DNA of 51,832 nt from contig NZ_LDJJ01000055.1 in assembly GCF_001431465.1 (NCBI RefSeq), forward strand, positions 1 through 51,832, given 5' to 3'. The notes beneath the pieces were generated by a model. The model saw only the letters and a list, made by a program, of their open reading frames with translations. It did no database searches and was not told the origin of the DNA. The DNA is from Stenotrophomonas terrae. Its GTDB lineage: Bacteria > Pseudomonadota > Gammaproteobacteria > Xanthomonadales > Xanthomonadaceae. Position numbers and translations under genes: made by a program. Within the stretch, counting starts at the first letter, position 1. The number at the start of each line of letters is the position of its first letter. Below are positions 18,001 through 27,551 of this stretch, piece by piece.

Positions 18001-18637
18001 CGAGCTGGGTGCCGGCTTCACCCTGGCCACCCACGATCTGGAAATCCGCGGTGCCGGCGAACTGCTCGGCGAGGACCAGAGCGGGCAGATGGCCGAGATC
18101 GGCTTCAGCCTGTACACCGAGCTGCTGGAACGCGCGGTGCGCTCGATCAGGTCCGGCAAGCTGCCCGACCTGGATGCCGGTGAAGAACCGCGCGGTGCCG
18201 ACGTCGAGCTGCATGTGCCGGCATTGATTCCGGAAGACTATCTGCCCGACGTGCACACCCGCCTGACCTTGTACAAGCGCATCAGCTCGGCGCGCGACAG
18301 CGAACGCCTGCGCGAGCTGCAGGTGGAAATGATCGATCGTTTCGGTCTGTTGCCGGATCCGGTCAAGCACCTGTTCGCCATCGCCGAGCTCAAGCTGCAA
18401 GCCAACGAGCTGGGCATCCGCAAGCTGGAGCTGGGCGAGAACGGTGGCCGCATCGTGTTCGACAGCAAGCCCAACATCGATCCGATGGTGGTGATCCAGC
18501 TGATCCAGAAGCAGCCCAAGCTCTACCAGATGGATGGCCCGGACAAACTGCGTATCAAGCATCCGTTGCCGGAAAGTGCCGACCGTTTCAACGCCGCACG
18601 CGCCTTGCTGACCACGTTGCATCCGGCAAACGCCTGA
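15062..18637 (+). CDS. mfd: Transcription-repair coupling factor Mfd with an in-frame repeat insertion
   Basis: At 1191 aa this is about 40 residues longer than E. coli Mfd (1148). It displaces stalled RNA polymerase and recruits UvrA. The N-terminal UvrB-like region spans about 1-420. The RNA-polymerase interacting domain begins near GAPIVHEDHGVGRYRGL. Helicase motif I is GDVGFGKTE (about residue 670), motif II is DEEQ (about 772), and motifs V and VI include STIIESGIDIPNANTIII and QLRGRVGRS. The C-terminal domain is complete. Residues 426-463 are encoded by a palindromic intergenic-type repeat (see separate entry) and fall between the degenerate UvrB-like part and the polymerase-binding domain, in a region likely to be a surface linker. 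The reading frame stays open through it. Confidence 0.96.
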   Translation: MSPITYPNPPLPRSGQLRAWWRAPASSSALAWHVACAAQAHDKPLLLVTRDNQSAHQLVADLQTLLGADSPLPVVPFPDWETLPYDQFSPHPDIISQRLAALHRLPALKQGIVVLPVQTLLQRLAPLSYIVGGSFDLKVGQRLDMDAEKRRLESAGYRNVAQVMDPGDFAVRGGLLDVYPMGADAPLRIELLDEDIDSIREFDPESQRSLEKVTAVKMLPGREVPMDEASLNKVLATLRERFDVDTRRSPLYQDLKAGLLPSGIEYMLPLFFNQTATLFDYLPAGFMTVLGSGVGEASDAFWLQTNSRYEQRRHDIERPLLPPEEIYQSPDKLREQFNKLPRVEVCAADHPRAAEAQPLGDQPLPPLPVAAKDAPAAQALKSFIEHYPGRVLIAADSPGRREALLEVLQAAELRPEVVASFNDFLPSPIGGRWPEGSDGSKAAGKSSSKNALSPAPLPKGEGLSRFAITVAPLDDGFALSEPALAVLTERQLFPERAGQARRTRRAGREPEAIIRDLGELTEGAPIVHEDHGVGRYRGLIAMDVGGMPGEFLEIEYAKGDRLYVPVAQLHLISRYSGASPETAPLHSLGGEQWAKAKRKAAEKVRDVAAELLEIQARRRARAGLALEIDRSMYEPFAAGFPFEETADQQAAIEATLRDLQSSQPMDRVVCGDVGFGKTEVALRAAFAAASGGKQVAVLVPTTLLAEQHYRNFRDRFADYPLRVEVLSRFKSTKEIKAELDKVAEGTIDVIIGTHRLLQPDVKFKDLGLVIVDEEQRFGVRQKEALKAMRANVHLLTLTATPIPRTLNMAMAGLRDLSIIATPPPNRLAVKTFITAWDNAQLREAFQRELSRGGQLYFLHNDVESMGRMQRELSELVPEARIGMAHGQMPERELERVMLDFQKQRFNVLLASTIIESGIDIPNANTIIINRADRFGLAQLHQLRGRVGRSHHRAYAYLLVPDKRSITPDAQKRLDAIASMDELGAGFTLATHDLEIRGAGELLGEDQSGQMAEIGFSLYTELLERAVRSIRSGKLPDLDAGEEPRGADVELHVPALIPEDYLPDVHTRLTLYKRISSARDSERLRELQVEMIDRFGLLPDPVKHLFAIAELKLQANELGIRKLELGENGGRIVFDSKPNIDPMVVIQLIQKQPKLYQMDGPDKLRIKHPLPESADRFNAARALLTTLHPANA
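16336..16450 (+). repeat. Palindromic repeat inserted in frame in mfd
   Basis: The first part (to about 16379) is, on the minus strand, a diverged copy of the ATCCGCCCTTCGGGCACC-palindrome element at 4921-4967. The second part (16413-16450) is CCCTCTCCCCAGCCCCTCTCCCGAAGGGAGAGGGG-like, matching the element at 2219-2257. The encoded peptide contains LSPAPLPKGEG, a typical translation of this palindrome. Such composites are otherwise intergenic in this window. Confidence 0.75.
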
Positions 18638-18672
18638 ATAAATCAACTCGTAAAGATTGCGTGAAGATAAAA

Positions 18673-18692
18673 GGGCGTTGAAAATAACGCCC
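18673..18692. terminator. Hairpin between mfd and the HD-GYP gene
   Basis: GGGCGTT - GAAAAT - AACGCCC forms a 7-bp stem 35 bp after the mfd stop. The T-tract is better on the minus strand, so termination of mfd transcripts is plausible but not sure. Confidence 0.4.
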
Positions 18693-18735
18693 CCTCTCTT
18701 ACGCTCCCAGCCGTTCCCCACACGGCTCGGCAATC

Positions 18736-19356
18736 ATGTTGACCATCACCACGCCCGTGGGCCTGTCGCTTCCACCCGAGGACAGCTCCTGTGCCATCGA
18801 CGTATTGGCAGCTGCGCTCGATCAGCGCGACAGCTACACCGACCACCATTGCGATCGCGTCTCCCAGCTTGCCCAGGCCATGGGCCAGCGCTGCGAACTG
18901 TCCGAGGAACGCATCGGCCACCTTGTGCTCGCCGCGCGCTTCCACGATGTCGGCAAGATCGGCATTCGCGACGAAGTGCTGCTCTACCCGGGCAAGCTCG
19001 ACGACAACAAGATGGATGCCATGCGCTCGCATCCGGAACGCGGCGCGCGGCTGTTTGCCGCCACCGGCCGCAGCGATGCCAAAGCCGTGGCCACGCTGAT
19101 CCGCCATCACCACGAAGCCTGGGATGGCAGCGGTTATCCGCATGGCCTGCAGGGCGAAGACATCCCGTTGGAATCACGCATCCTGACCATCGTCGATGGC
19201 TTCGATGCGATGACCTCGCAGCGCCCCTATCGCGATGCGATGGCCACCCAGCGCGCGGTTGAGATCCTCGCCAATGATCGCGGCCGGCTGATCGACCGCC
19301 GCTTGTTCAGCGAATTCATGGGCCTGCTGCGCGGCGATCCTGCGCCGGCGGCCTGA
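18736..19356 (+). CDS. HD-GYP domain protein (probable c-di-GMP phosphodiesterase)
   Basis: The 206-aa protein consists almost only of an HD-GYP domain. The HD pair is in ARFHDVGKIGIRDEVLLYPGKL (about residue 71), followed by MRSHPERGARLF, IRHHHEAWDGSGYP (the GYP motif, about 133) and RILTIVDGFDAMTSQRPYRDAM. These match metal- and substrate-binding motifs of HD-GYP phosphodiesterases that break down cyclic di-GMP. There is no attached receiver or sensor domain, only about 30 N-terminal residues. It follows mfd by 98 bp on the same strand. Activity is inferred from the intact motifs. Confidence 0.82.
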   Translation: MLTITTPVGLSLPPEDSSCAIDVLAAALDQRDSYTDHHCDRVSQLAQAMGQRCELSEERIGHLVLAARFHDVGKIGIRDEVLLYPGKLDDNKMDAMRSHPERGARLFAATGRSDAKAVATLIRHHHEAWDGSGYPHGLQGEDIPLESRILTIVDGFDAMTSQRPYRDAMATQRAVEILANDRGRLIDRRLFSEFMGLLRGDPAPAA

Positions 19357-19365
19357 GCACTCGCA

Positions 19366-20862
19366 TCACAGCACCGGCGACATCATCGCTATCGCGTTCT
19401 GCACCAGACGCGTGGTCAAGGGCCACGCCGTCACCTGGCTCAACAGTACCGGCTCGGATACCGACAAATACGCTTCCTGCCGCTGCACCAGCGCAGCAGT
19501 CACCGTGAGGTCGGCGATCAACAGATTGTTCTCGAAGTTCAGCTCAAGACTGCGACGGTCCATGTTGGCCGAGCCTATCAAGGCGATCTCGCCGTCCACG
19601 GTCAACGATTTTGCGTGCAGCAGGCCCAAGGGATATTCGTGGATCTCCGCCCCGGATTGCAGCAGATCGGCGTAAGTACTGCGGCTGCTCTGTCCCACCA
19701 GCCAGGAATCGTTGCGCTTGGGCAGGATCAGCCGCGTGCGCACGCCGCGCCGCGGTGCCGCACAGAGCGCACGTAGCAGCGCTTCGTCCGGCACGAAGTA
19801 CGGTGTACTTATCACCAGCTCACTTCGCGCCGCATAGATGCAGGCCACAAACATGTCGGCCATCGCATTGGCGCGGGTAACCGGCCCGGTTTCAAATGCC
19901 ATGGCCACACAGCCCCGTTCGAACTGCGGTGTTTGAACGGCATCGGCATGAACGTCCAGGCCCTGCTCGCCGGTTTCCGGAATCCAGCCACTGAGGAACA
20001 GCCGCTGGATCTGCGCCACCACCGGGCCCTCGCAGCGCAGCAGCAGATCAATCCACGGCGCGTAACGCGGCTTCACCCGGAACTCGGGATCGGCACAGTT
20101 CTGGCTGCCGCAATAGGCAATGCGGTTGTCGATGACCACGATCTTGCGGTGATCACGCAGGTCCATGCGGCTGAAAGCCATGTGCTGCAGCCGGGTCAGA
20201 TCATCCAGGGTGCGCAATAGTTTGACCCCGGCCTGCTGCAGCTGCGTCCAGCGCGGGCTGCTACTGAATGCCCGCGAGCCCAGCGCATCCACCATCACCC
20301 TGCAGGCCACGCCGCGCCGTGCTGCAGCGGCAACCGCGTCGGCAACACGGCCGCCGACGCCATCATCCAACCAGATGTAGAACGCGATATGCACGCTCTC
20401 CTGCGCCTGCTCGATGTCCTGCAGCAGCTGTTCGATGGCCGCACGGCAATCCTCGGTGGGTGCATCGGCGCGCGGCTGTGCCGCGCCCAGCAACACGATC
20501 CGATTGCCCGGCTGTGGCGTGAAGCCATTGATCGACTGGGCCAGCGCAAACAAGGACACCGCCTGGCCAGCAACCTGCGTAACGCCACTGGCCTGCGCAT
20601 CACCCAGCGCGGACAGGCTGCGTACGGTCTGCTGCAGCCGTCGTGCACGTGCCCGCCCAATGCTGGTTTCACCCAGCAGCAGGTACGCGAGCATGCCCAG
20701 CAAGGGCGCCAGCATGATCACCGCCACCCAGGCCGCACGTGATGCGGGGGTGCGATTGGACCGGGTCAGTGCCCGCGCAGCCACCAGCAGATGCGCGACG
20801 AACACCAACACGCTCATTGCCCATTGCAGCGGTGCCTGCGGCCAGCCCATCTCAAACAACAT
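19366..20862 (-). CDS. cls: Cardiolipin synthase (phospholipase D family)
   Basis: This 498-aa membrane enzyme has two N-terminal spans (PLQWAMSVLVFVAHLLVAARAL and AAWVAVIMLAPLLGMLAYLLLG), then two phospholipase D domains. The HKD motifs are HRKIVVID (about residue 236) with GSQN, and HAKSLTVD (about 415) with GSANMDRRSLELNFENNL. This is the ClsA arrangement, which joins two phosphatidylglycerols to make cardiolipin and glycerol. The gene is convergent with the HD-GYP gene, with only 9 bp between their ends. Confidence 0.9.
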   Translation of the reverse strand: MLFEMGWPQAPLQWAMSVLVFVAHLLVAARALTRSNRTPASRAAWVAVIMLAPLLGMLAYLLLGETSIGRARARRLQQTVRSLSALGDAQASGVTQVAGQAVSLFALAQSINGFTPQPGNRIVLLGAAQPRADAPTEDCRAAIEQLLQDIEQAQESVHIAFYIWLDDGVGGRVADAVAAAARRGVACRVMVDALGSRAFSSSPRWTQLQQAGVKLLRTLDDLTRLQHMAFSRMDLRDHRKIVVIDNRIAYCGSQNCADPEFRVKPRYAPWIDLLLRCEGPVVAQIQRLFLSGWIPETGEQGLDVHADAVQTPQFERGCVAMAFETGPVTRANAMADMFVACIYAARSELVISTPYFVPDEALLRALCAAPRRGVRTRLILPKRNDSWLVGQSSRSTYADLLQSGAEIHEYPLGLLHAKSLTVDGEIALIGSANMDRRSLELNFENNLLIADLTVTAALVQRQEAYLSVSEPVLLSQVTAWPLTTRLVQNAIAMMSPVL

Positions 20863-21069
20863 GCGCTCTCTCCAGTTACCCAGGTGACGATGTCTGCAGG
20901 TTCAATAGCATGCCGGCCGTCCAGCCGGGATCAGCGCGTCTGCCACGCCAACGGTGGATGAACCGTGCGCCGCGGCAAACTGGATCCGCCGCTTTTTTTC
21001 ACATCTCACAAAGACGCCGCAGCGCCTGCTATGGCGGCAACGGCCGGATGCCCCGGCTGCGAGGAGAAC

Positions 21070-21384
21070 ATGATGCACACAATGCGTACAGCACGAATCC
21101 TGTTGACCACCGCACTACTGGCAGGCGGTACGTGCCTGGCGCAGGCTGCCCCGCCCGCCGACACCGCCCTGCCAAGCTATACCCAACTGGACAAGGACAA
21201 GGACGGCATCGTGACCATGGCCGAGATGGACGTCTATCCGCCTGGCGTCGCCGCGCGCCTGCATCACTGCGACACGAACAAGAACCATCAACTAAGTCAG
21301 CACGAATACGCCCAGTGCACGGCCAGCGCTCATGCACCCATGCCAGCCCACAGCATGCCCGGGCCGACACATCCGGTGCATTAA
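21070..21384 (+). CDS. Small exported EF-hand protein
   Basis: GAGGAGA just upstream supports the start at 21070 (MMHTMRTARILLTTALLAGG..), giving 104 aa. A signal peptide ends near LAQA (residue 26). Two EF-hand calcium-binding loops follow: DKDKDGIVTMAE (41-52, canonical) and DTNKNHQLSQHE (68-79, with His in place of the usual Gly at position 6). The tail is rich in His, Pro and Met ([17 protein letters not shown]). It may bind calcium, or another metal through the tail, in the periplasm; the partner is unknown. It is convergent with the aminotransferase gene, overlapping its 3' end by 4 bp. No gene is seen in 20863-21069. Confidence 0.72.
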   Translation: MMHTMRTARILLTTALLAGGTCLAQAAPPADTALPSYTQLDKDKDGIVTMAEMDVYPPGVAARLHHCDTNKNHQLSQHEYAQCTASAHAPMPAHSMPGPTHPVH

Positions 21385-22175
21385 AGCCGTACCCAGGGTG
21401 TCTGCGCCAAGGCAGTCCTGAGCAGATCAAGCAAGGCCTGCGACTGCTGCAGCCGCTGTTCGCCGATAGCCGCCAACGGCCAAATGCCCGAGGCATTGAA
21501 CGCCACCGCACCGCTGAACCGCGACAGCTCCGACAGCCGCACTTCAAGTGGCAACTGCGGCTGTCCCAGCACATCCAAACCCTCCATCAGCAGGCGCTCG
21601 GCACTGCCACGCAGCGCCGGGGCCTGCGGCCAATACACCTGCACTCCGTCCCACAACGCCAGGTTCCAGGTTGTGCCTTCGCTGATGCGTCCCTGCGCAT
21701 CGACAAACAACGCATCGTCGAAACCCTGCTGCAAGGCCTGCCGGCGCAACTGGAACAACGGGAATGTGCCCACGTGCTTGATATGCGCCAACTCACGCTG
21801 ATACGGCACCGGCAACACCGTGTGCGCCTGCGGCGGAATCTGTGCTGGCGCGCCGATGCCGATCAACACGTCTACCGGTACCGTGCGTAAAGGATTGCGG
21901 AAATCGAACTGCCGCGAGAACACCGTGATGCGTACCGAGGCGTCGCCCGCATCCAACTGCAGCAATGCCTGCCGCAACCACGTCAGTACCTGTGGCGCGT
22001 CGAGCTCAACGGCAAACAGCTCATGCGTACCCTGTTGCAGACGGGCCTGATGCAAAGCCCAGCCCTGCACCGCATGATCGCGGACCTGCAATGAAGTGAA
22101 GTGCCCGTAGTTGACCAGCGCGGCGCTCAATGCGCCGGCATCGGCGAGTTGACCGTTGCAGAACAGCACCGTCAT
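21381..22175 (-). CDS. Class IV aminotransferase (PabC-like)
   Basis: The start MTVLFCNGQ at 22175 is preferred because its ATGA overlaps the stop of the upstream gene; this gives 264 aa. It has the fold-type IV PLP pattern: [11 protein letters not shown] near the N-terminus, the PLP lysine in [18 protein letters not shown], and the [14 protein letters not shown] motif. Members include 4-amino-4-deoxychorismate lyase (PabC), D-amino-acid and branched-chain aminotransferases. The size fits PabC best, but specificity is not settled. It is coupled to the nitronate monooxygenase gene. Confidence 0.75.
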   Translation of the reverse strand: MTVLFCNGQLADAGALSAALVNYGHFTSLQVRDHAVQGWALHQARLQQGTHELFAVELDAPQVLTWLRQALLQLDAGDASVRITVFSRQFDFRNPLRTVPVDVLIGIGAPAQIPPQAHTVLPVPYQRELAHIKHVGTFPLFQLRRQALQQGFDDALFVDAQGRISEGTTWNLALWDGVQVYWPQAPALRGSAERLLMEGLDVLGQPQLPLEVRLSELSRFSGAVAFNASGIWPLAAIGEQRLQQSQALLDLLRTALAQTPWVRL

Positions 22176-23245
22176 GGCAGCGTCTGTGCCTGTGCCCACA
22201 TCGCACGCAGTATCTGCGCTGCTGGCGCGCGCCTGGCCATCCATGCCGATTGCCCTGCCCAGGCCTGCATTGCTTCCAGCGTGTTGCTGGTAACGGCCTG
22301 GCGGCGCATGCCGGCAGTGAGCCCGCGCTGCACCGGATACGGCTGTGGCGGCGGCGCAGTTGCAGCTTCCGCTGCGCGTACATAGGCGGTTTCCAGCGCC
22401 CGCCCGAGCCGACCACTGAAGGCGCGGGTGGCACGCGTGGCTTCCGGTTCGGCCAAGGCCAACGCCTGCTTCCAGGCGGCGGGAATATCGGATTCATCGG
22501 CAGCCAGGAACGCGGTGCCCACCTGCACCGCGCTGGCGCCGAGCATCAACGCTGCAGCAACGCCGCGCCCGTCGGCTATGCCACCGGCGGCAATCACCGG
22601 TATCTGCAGGCGATCGACCAGACGTGGCAGCAGCGCGAACAAACCAACCGTTTGCCGTTCGGCCTGTGCCGCGTCGAATGCGCCACGGTGGCCACCGGCC
22701 TCCATACCCTGCGCAACCACCGCATCGGCGCCGGCCGCCTGCGCCTGCAGCGCCTCATCCAGGGTGGTGACACAGGCAAACCAGGCAATACCGGCCGCAT
22801 GCAGGCTGTCCACCTGTGCGGGCGAGAACAGGCCCATGATGGTCGAGGCCACCGCCGGGCGCGCAGCAATCAGCGCGTCGAGCTGGGCCTGGAAATCCGC
22901 CGGGCCGGCATCGCCGGCGGCCAACGGCACCGGCGGCCCCCACTGTGCAAGAAAATCGCGGGTCGCCGCTTCGGCAGCGGGATCACGCCGTGGCGCCGGA
23001 TCCGGCACCCATAGATTGACCTGTGCCGGGCCCTGCGACTGCTGGGCGAAGGCCTCCATCCATTGGCTGATCTGTTCGGGCGTGGACAGCACCGCGCCCA
23101 TCGCGCCCATGCTGCCGGCATTGGCCACAGCGACCGACAATGGCAGCGGACAGGCGCCGGCCATCGGCGCCAACAGGATCGGCAGTTCAAGACCAAAGCG
23201 CTGACAGAACGCCTCGGTGCGGGCGGAGATGATCGCGTTGTGCAT
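22172..23245 (-). CDS. Nitronate monooxygenase (FMN-dependent)
   Basis: The 357-aa protein shows the NMO/2-nitropropane dioxygenase TIM barrel. It starts [32 protein letters not shown], has [14 protein letters not shown] with the conserved active-site His (about residue 190), and [30 protein letters not shown], the FMN phosphate loop. It would oxidise nitronates using FMN and oxygen, which protects against compounds such as 3-nitropropionate. Its stop overlaps the aminotransferase start by 4 bp. Confidence 0.87.
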   Translation of the reverse strand: MHNAIISARTEAFCQRFGLELPILLAPMAGACPLPLSVAVANAGSMGAMGAVLSTPEQISQWMEAFAQQSQGPAQVNLWVPDPAPRRDPAAEAATRDFLAQWGPPVPLAAGDAGPADFQAQLDALIAARPAVASTIMGLFSPAQVDSLHAAGIAWFACVTTLDEALQAQAAGADAVVAQGMEAGGHRGAFDAAQAERQTVGLFALLPRLVDRLQIPVIAAGGIADGRGVAAALMLGASAVQVGTAFLAADESDIPAAWKQALALAEPEATRATRAFSGRLGRALETAYVRAAEAATAPPPQPYPVQRGLTAGMRRQAVTSNTLEAMQAWAGQSAWMARRAPAAQILRAMWAQAQTLP

Positions 23246-23278
23246 GGCGGTGACTGTGCCGCCGGGGCCGGCCCCAAC

Positions 23279-23500
23279 TCAAGCAAGCGAGAGGGCGTAG
23301 CGACGCACCAGCTGGCAGTCCAACTCTTGGTTGAAAGTGGAGGTCACATACTGGCCGTCATCGGCAGTGAAATCCACCTGCAAAAGCGAGCGGCCGATGC
23401 CGACGCCCGCTTCTTCCAGCGCAGGCGCCATTGCGGCGCCCGCGCGGGTGAACTTGCCGCAGGCCGCACAAACGGCGTTCTGCGGCAAGCAGCGCTTCAC
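23279..23500 (-). CDS. Possible small Cys-containing protein
   Basis: An open frame of about 73 aa lies between ffh and the nitronate monooxygenase gene. The best start I can offer is GTG at 23500 (KRCLPQNAVCAACGKFT...), 10 bp after the ffh stop, but no clear ribosome binding site is present. The N-terminus has C-x6-C-x2-C, which could bind a metal. The rest (GVGIGRSLLQVDFTADDGQYVTSTFN..) reads like a folded domain, and codon third positions are mostly G or C. I do not recognise the family. Confidence 0.4.
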   Translation of the reverse strand: MKRCLPQNAVCAACGKFTRAGAAMAPALEEAGVGIGRSLLQVDFTADDGQYVTSTFNQELDCQLVRRYALSLA

Positions 23501-23510
23501 CCAAGCGCGA

Positions 23511-24890
23511 TCAACGGAACGGCAGGCCGCCCTTGCCACCCATGGCGCCGAGCATGCCCTTCATGTTGCGCATCATGCCCTTCATGCCGCCACCGGCCAG
23601 CTTGCCCATCATCTTTTCCATCTGCATGTACTGCTTCATCAGCTTGTTGACGTCGGCCGGCTGGGTGCCGGAGCCGCGCGCGATGCGGGCACGACGCGAA
23701 CCATTGAGCAGGCCCGGGTTGCGCCGCTCCTTCTTGGTCATCGAGCCGATGATGGCGATCATGCGCGGCACTTCCTTGCTCTGGCTGACCTGCGCCTTGA
23801 GGTGCTCGGGGATCTGCCCCAGGCCCGGCAGTTTGTCCATCAGGCCACCGATGCCGCCCATGTTCTGCATCTGTTCCAGCTGGTCGCGCATGTCGTTCAG
23901 ATCGAACTTCTTGCCCTTGGCGACCTTCTCGGCCAGCTTCTGCGCCTTGTCCTTGTCGACCTGCTGCTCGACCTGCTCCACCAGCGACAGCACGTCGCCC
24001 ATGTCCAGGATGCGGCTGGCAACGCGCTCGGGGTGGAACACGTCCAGGCCGTCGACCTTTTCACCGGTACCGGTGAACTTGATCGGCTTGCCGGTGATGT
24101 AGCGCACGCTCAGCGCGGCACCGCCACGAGCGTCGCCATCGGTCTTGGTCAGCACCACGCCGGTCAGCGGCAACGCCTCACCGAAGGCCTTGGCGGTGTT
24201 GGCCGCGTCCTGGCCGGTCATGGCGTCGACCACGAACAGGGTTTCGGCCGGGTTGACCGCAGCGTGCAGGGCCTTGATCTCGGCCATCATCGCTTCGTCG
24301 ATGGCCAGGCGGCCGGCGGTATCGACCAGCAGCACGTCGACGAACGACTTGCGCGCGTCATCGATGGCAGCGCGCACGATGTCGACCGGCTTCTGCTCCG
24401 GGCTGGACGGGAAGAACAGCACGTCGACCTGCTCGGCCAGGGTCTTCAACTGCTCGATGGCGGCCGGACGGTAAACGTCGGCGGAGACCACCATCACCTT
24501 CTTCTTGCGCTTTTCCTTCAGGTGCTTGGCCAGCTTGCCCACCGTGGTGGTCTTGCCCGCACCCTGCAGACCCGCCATCAGGATGATGGCCGGCGCCGGC
24601 ACATTGAGGTTCAGGTCGGTGGCCTGCGAGCCCATCACCGCAGTCAGCTCGTCGCGCACGACCTTGATCAGGGCCTGGCCCGGGGTCAGCGATTTGAGGA
24701 CTTCCTGGCCGACCGCGCGGACCTTGATCTTCTCGATCAGCGCCTGCACCACCGGCAGGGCGACATCGGCCTCGAGCAGGGCGATGCGCACCTCGCGGGT
24801 GGCCTCGCGGATGTTTTCCTCAGTCAGGCGGCCGCGCCCACGCAGGCGCTCGATGGTGCCGGAAAGGCGCTGGGTCAGTGACTCGAACAT
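23511..24890 (-). CDS. ffh: Signal recognition particle protein Ffh
   Basis: The start at 24890 (MFESLTQRLSGTIERLRG) gives 459 aa, the usual Ffh length. The N domain is followed by the SRP GTPase with GLQGAGKTTTVGKL (G1), DTAGRL and TKTDGDARGG. The C-terminal methionine-rich M domain (GSRRARIARGSG, then QYMQMEKMMGKL and GGMKGMMRNMKGML) binds 4.5S RNA and signal sequences. It targets membrane proteins to the Sec translocon. It is divergent from the YpjD-like gene. Confidence 0.97.
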   Translation of the reverse strand: MFESLTQRLSGTIERLRGRGRLTEENIREATREVRIALLEADVALPVVQALIEKIKVRAVGQEVLKSLTPGQALIKVVRDELTAVMGSQATDLNLNVPAPAIILMAGLQGAGKTTTVGKLAKHLKEKRKKKVMVVSADVYRPAAIEQLKTLAEQVDVLFFPSSPEQKPVDIVRAAIDDARKSFVDVLLVDTAGRLAIDEAMMAEIKALHAAVNPAETLFVVDAMTGQDAANTAKAFGEALPLTGVVLTKTDGDARGGAALSVRYITGKPIKFTGTGEKVDGLDVFHPERVASRILDMGDVLSLVEQVEQQVDKDKAQKLAEKVAKGKKFDLNDMRDQLEQMQNMGGIGGLMDKLPGLGQIPEHLKAQVSQSKEVPRMIAIIGSMTKKERRNPGLLNGSRRARIARGSGTQPADVNKLMKQYMQMEKMMGKLAGGGMKGMMRNMKGMLGAMGGKGGLPFR

Positions 24891-25000
24891 GCGGCGGAAC
24901 CTGCGGAAATCGTGGAAACAGAGATGGCAAGTATAGCGGCCAGTCGCCATCGCCGCCGGTTCACGTCGCCAGCGGCGGGCCCGTATGCGAAACTGCATCG

Positions 25001-25792
25001 ATGACAATCGTTCTCATCGCCGCCCTACTCTATCTGGTGTCCACCGCCCTGCTGGTCCGCGGGCTGGCTGGGGACGGCAGCCCACCGCCGCGTAACTGGC
25101 TGCCAACGGCCATCGGCGCGGTGCTGCTGCACGCCGGCTACCACCTGCTGGTGGCGCTGAAAACCGCCGGCGGGCCGGACATGCACTTCTTCGCGGCATT
25201 GTCCCTGGTCGGCCTGGGCATGGCGGCGTTGACCACCGTGGTCGGCGCACGCGGGCGGATGTCGGCGCTGGGCGTAGTGGTATTCCCGATGGCGGCGATC
25301 CTGCTGTTGGCCTACCACGGCTACGGCCATGCGCCGAGCAAGCTGCTCGGCTGGCGCCTGGCCACCCACGCCTGGCTTGCCCTGCTGGCCTACGCCACGC
25401 TGAGCGTGGCGGCCCTGCTGGCGATCATGCTGTGGCTGCAGGAGCGGGCCTTGCGCCGCCGCGACTTCCGCCCCTGGTTGCGCGCCCTGCCGCCGCTGGC
25501 CGATCTTGAGACCCTGCTGTTCCGCACCATCACGGTCGGCTTCTGCCTGCTGACCCTGACCCTGCTGACCGGCGTGCTGTTTGTCGACAACCTGCTGGCG
25601 CAGAAGCTGGTGCACAAGACCGTGCTCAGCGTGCTGTCGTGGATCGTCTTCGGCACTTTGTTGATTGGCCGCCGCCGTTACGGCTGGCGCGGCAGCAAGG
25701 CCGTGCACTGGACCCTGACCGCGATGGCATTGCTGTTGCTGGCCTTCTTCGGCAGCCAGTTCGTGATCGAGCTGGTGCTGGGCCGCGGCTGA
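25001..25792 (+). CDS. YpjD-like inner-membrane protein (cytochrome c assembly family)
   Basis: Starting at 25001 (MTIVLIAALLYLVSTALLVRG), the 263-aa protein has about eight membrane spans. It resembles the CcsA/YpjD group: HAGYHLLVALKTAGGPDMHFFAALSLVGLGM, a HAWLALLAYATLSVAALLAI segment, LPPLADLETLLFRTITVGFCLLTLTLLTG, and HKTVLSVLSWIVFGTLLIGRRRYGWRG. The WWD haem-handling motif of true CcsA is not visible. In E. coli ypjD also sits next to ffh in divergent orientation, and this synteny supports the call. The precise role is unclear. Confidence 0.85.
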   Translation: MTIVLIAALLYLVSTALLVRGLAGDGSPPPRNWLPTAIGAVLLHAGYHLLVALKTAGGPDMHFFAALSLVGLGMAALTTVVGARGRMSALGVVVFPMAAILLLAYHGYGHAPSKLLGWRLATHAWLALLAYATLSVAALLAIMLWLQERALRRRDFRPWLRALPPLADLETLLFRTITVGFCLLTLTLLTGVLFVDNLLAQKLVHKTVLSVLSWIVFGTLLIGRRRYGWRGSKAVHWTLTAMALLLLAFFGSQFVIELVLGRG

Positions 25793-25796
25793 GCCT

Positions 25797-26013
25797 GTAG
25801 TGCCGAGCCATGCTCGGCAGGGGGCATTACCAACAAAACCGACTGTAGGAGCGGCGTAAGCCGCGAAGCCGGTAATCGATCCGATCCGAAGATGGATGCA
25901 GTTTCATTGCTGCGGGCTTCGCGGCTTACGCCGCTCCTACAAATGCCAGCATAGAATGCCGGCGAATTGAGACATTGCTGGGAACGCCTCTGCCGAGCAT
26001 GGCTCGGCACTAC
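25797..26013. repeat. Nested pair of SMAG and REP palindromes
   Basis: The order is a GTAG-headed SMAG hairpin on + (25797-25820), a second REP type GTAGGAGCGGCGTAAGCCGC on + (25845-25869), the same REP on - (25916-25940), and SMAG on - (25990-26013). The whole block is therefore a large composite palindrome between the convergent YpjD-like and radA genes, and it may end transcription from both sides. Confidence 0.8.
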
Positions 26014-26036
26014 AGTTGAAGCCCCACCACCGCCCC

Positions 26037-27419
<1,383 letters not shown>

Positions 27420-27551
27420 GGAAATTCCTATCTGCGTTAGCGACGCAGGATAGCCCACCGATGTCGCAAAGGCTGCGACAACTAAAGTCCCTGCCACCGC
27501 TGCCGCTATGCAAGCGGGGCTTTGCCCCGTCTCGACGTTCCAGGAATTCGC

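Noticed and set aside
15686..18733. 1015-aa open frame antisense to mfd
   Set aside because: It is a high-GC shadow of mfd: no family motifs, Gln/His/Arg-rich composition, and mfd itself is intact.
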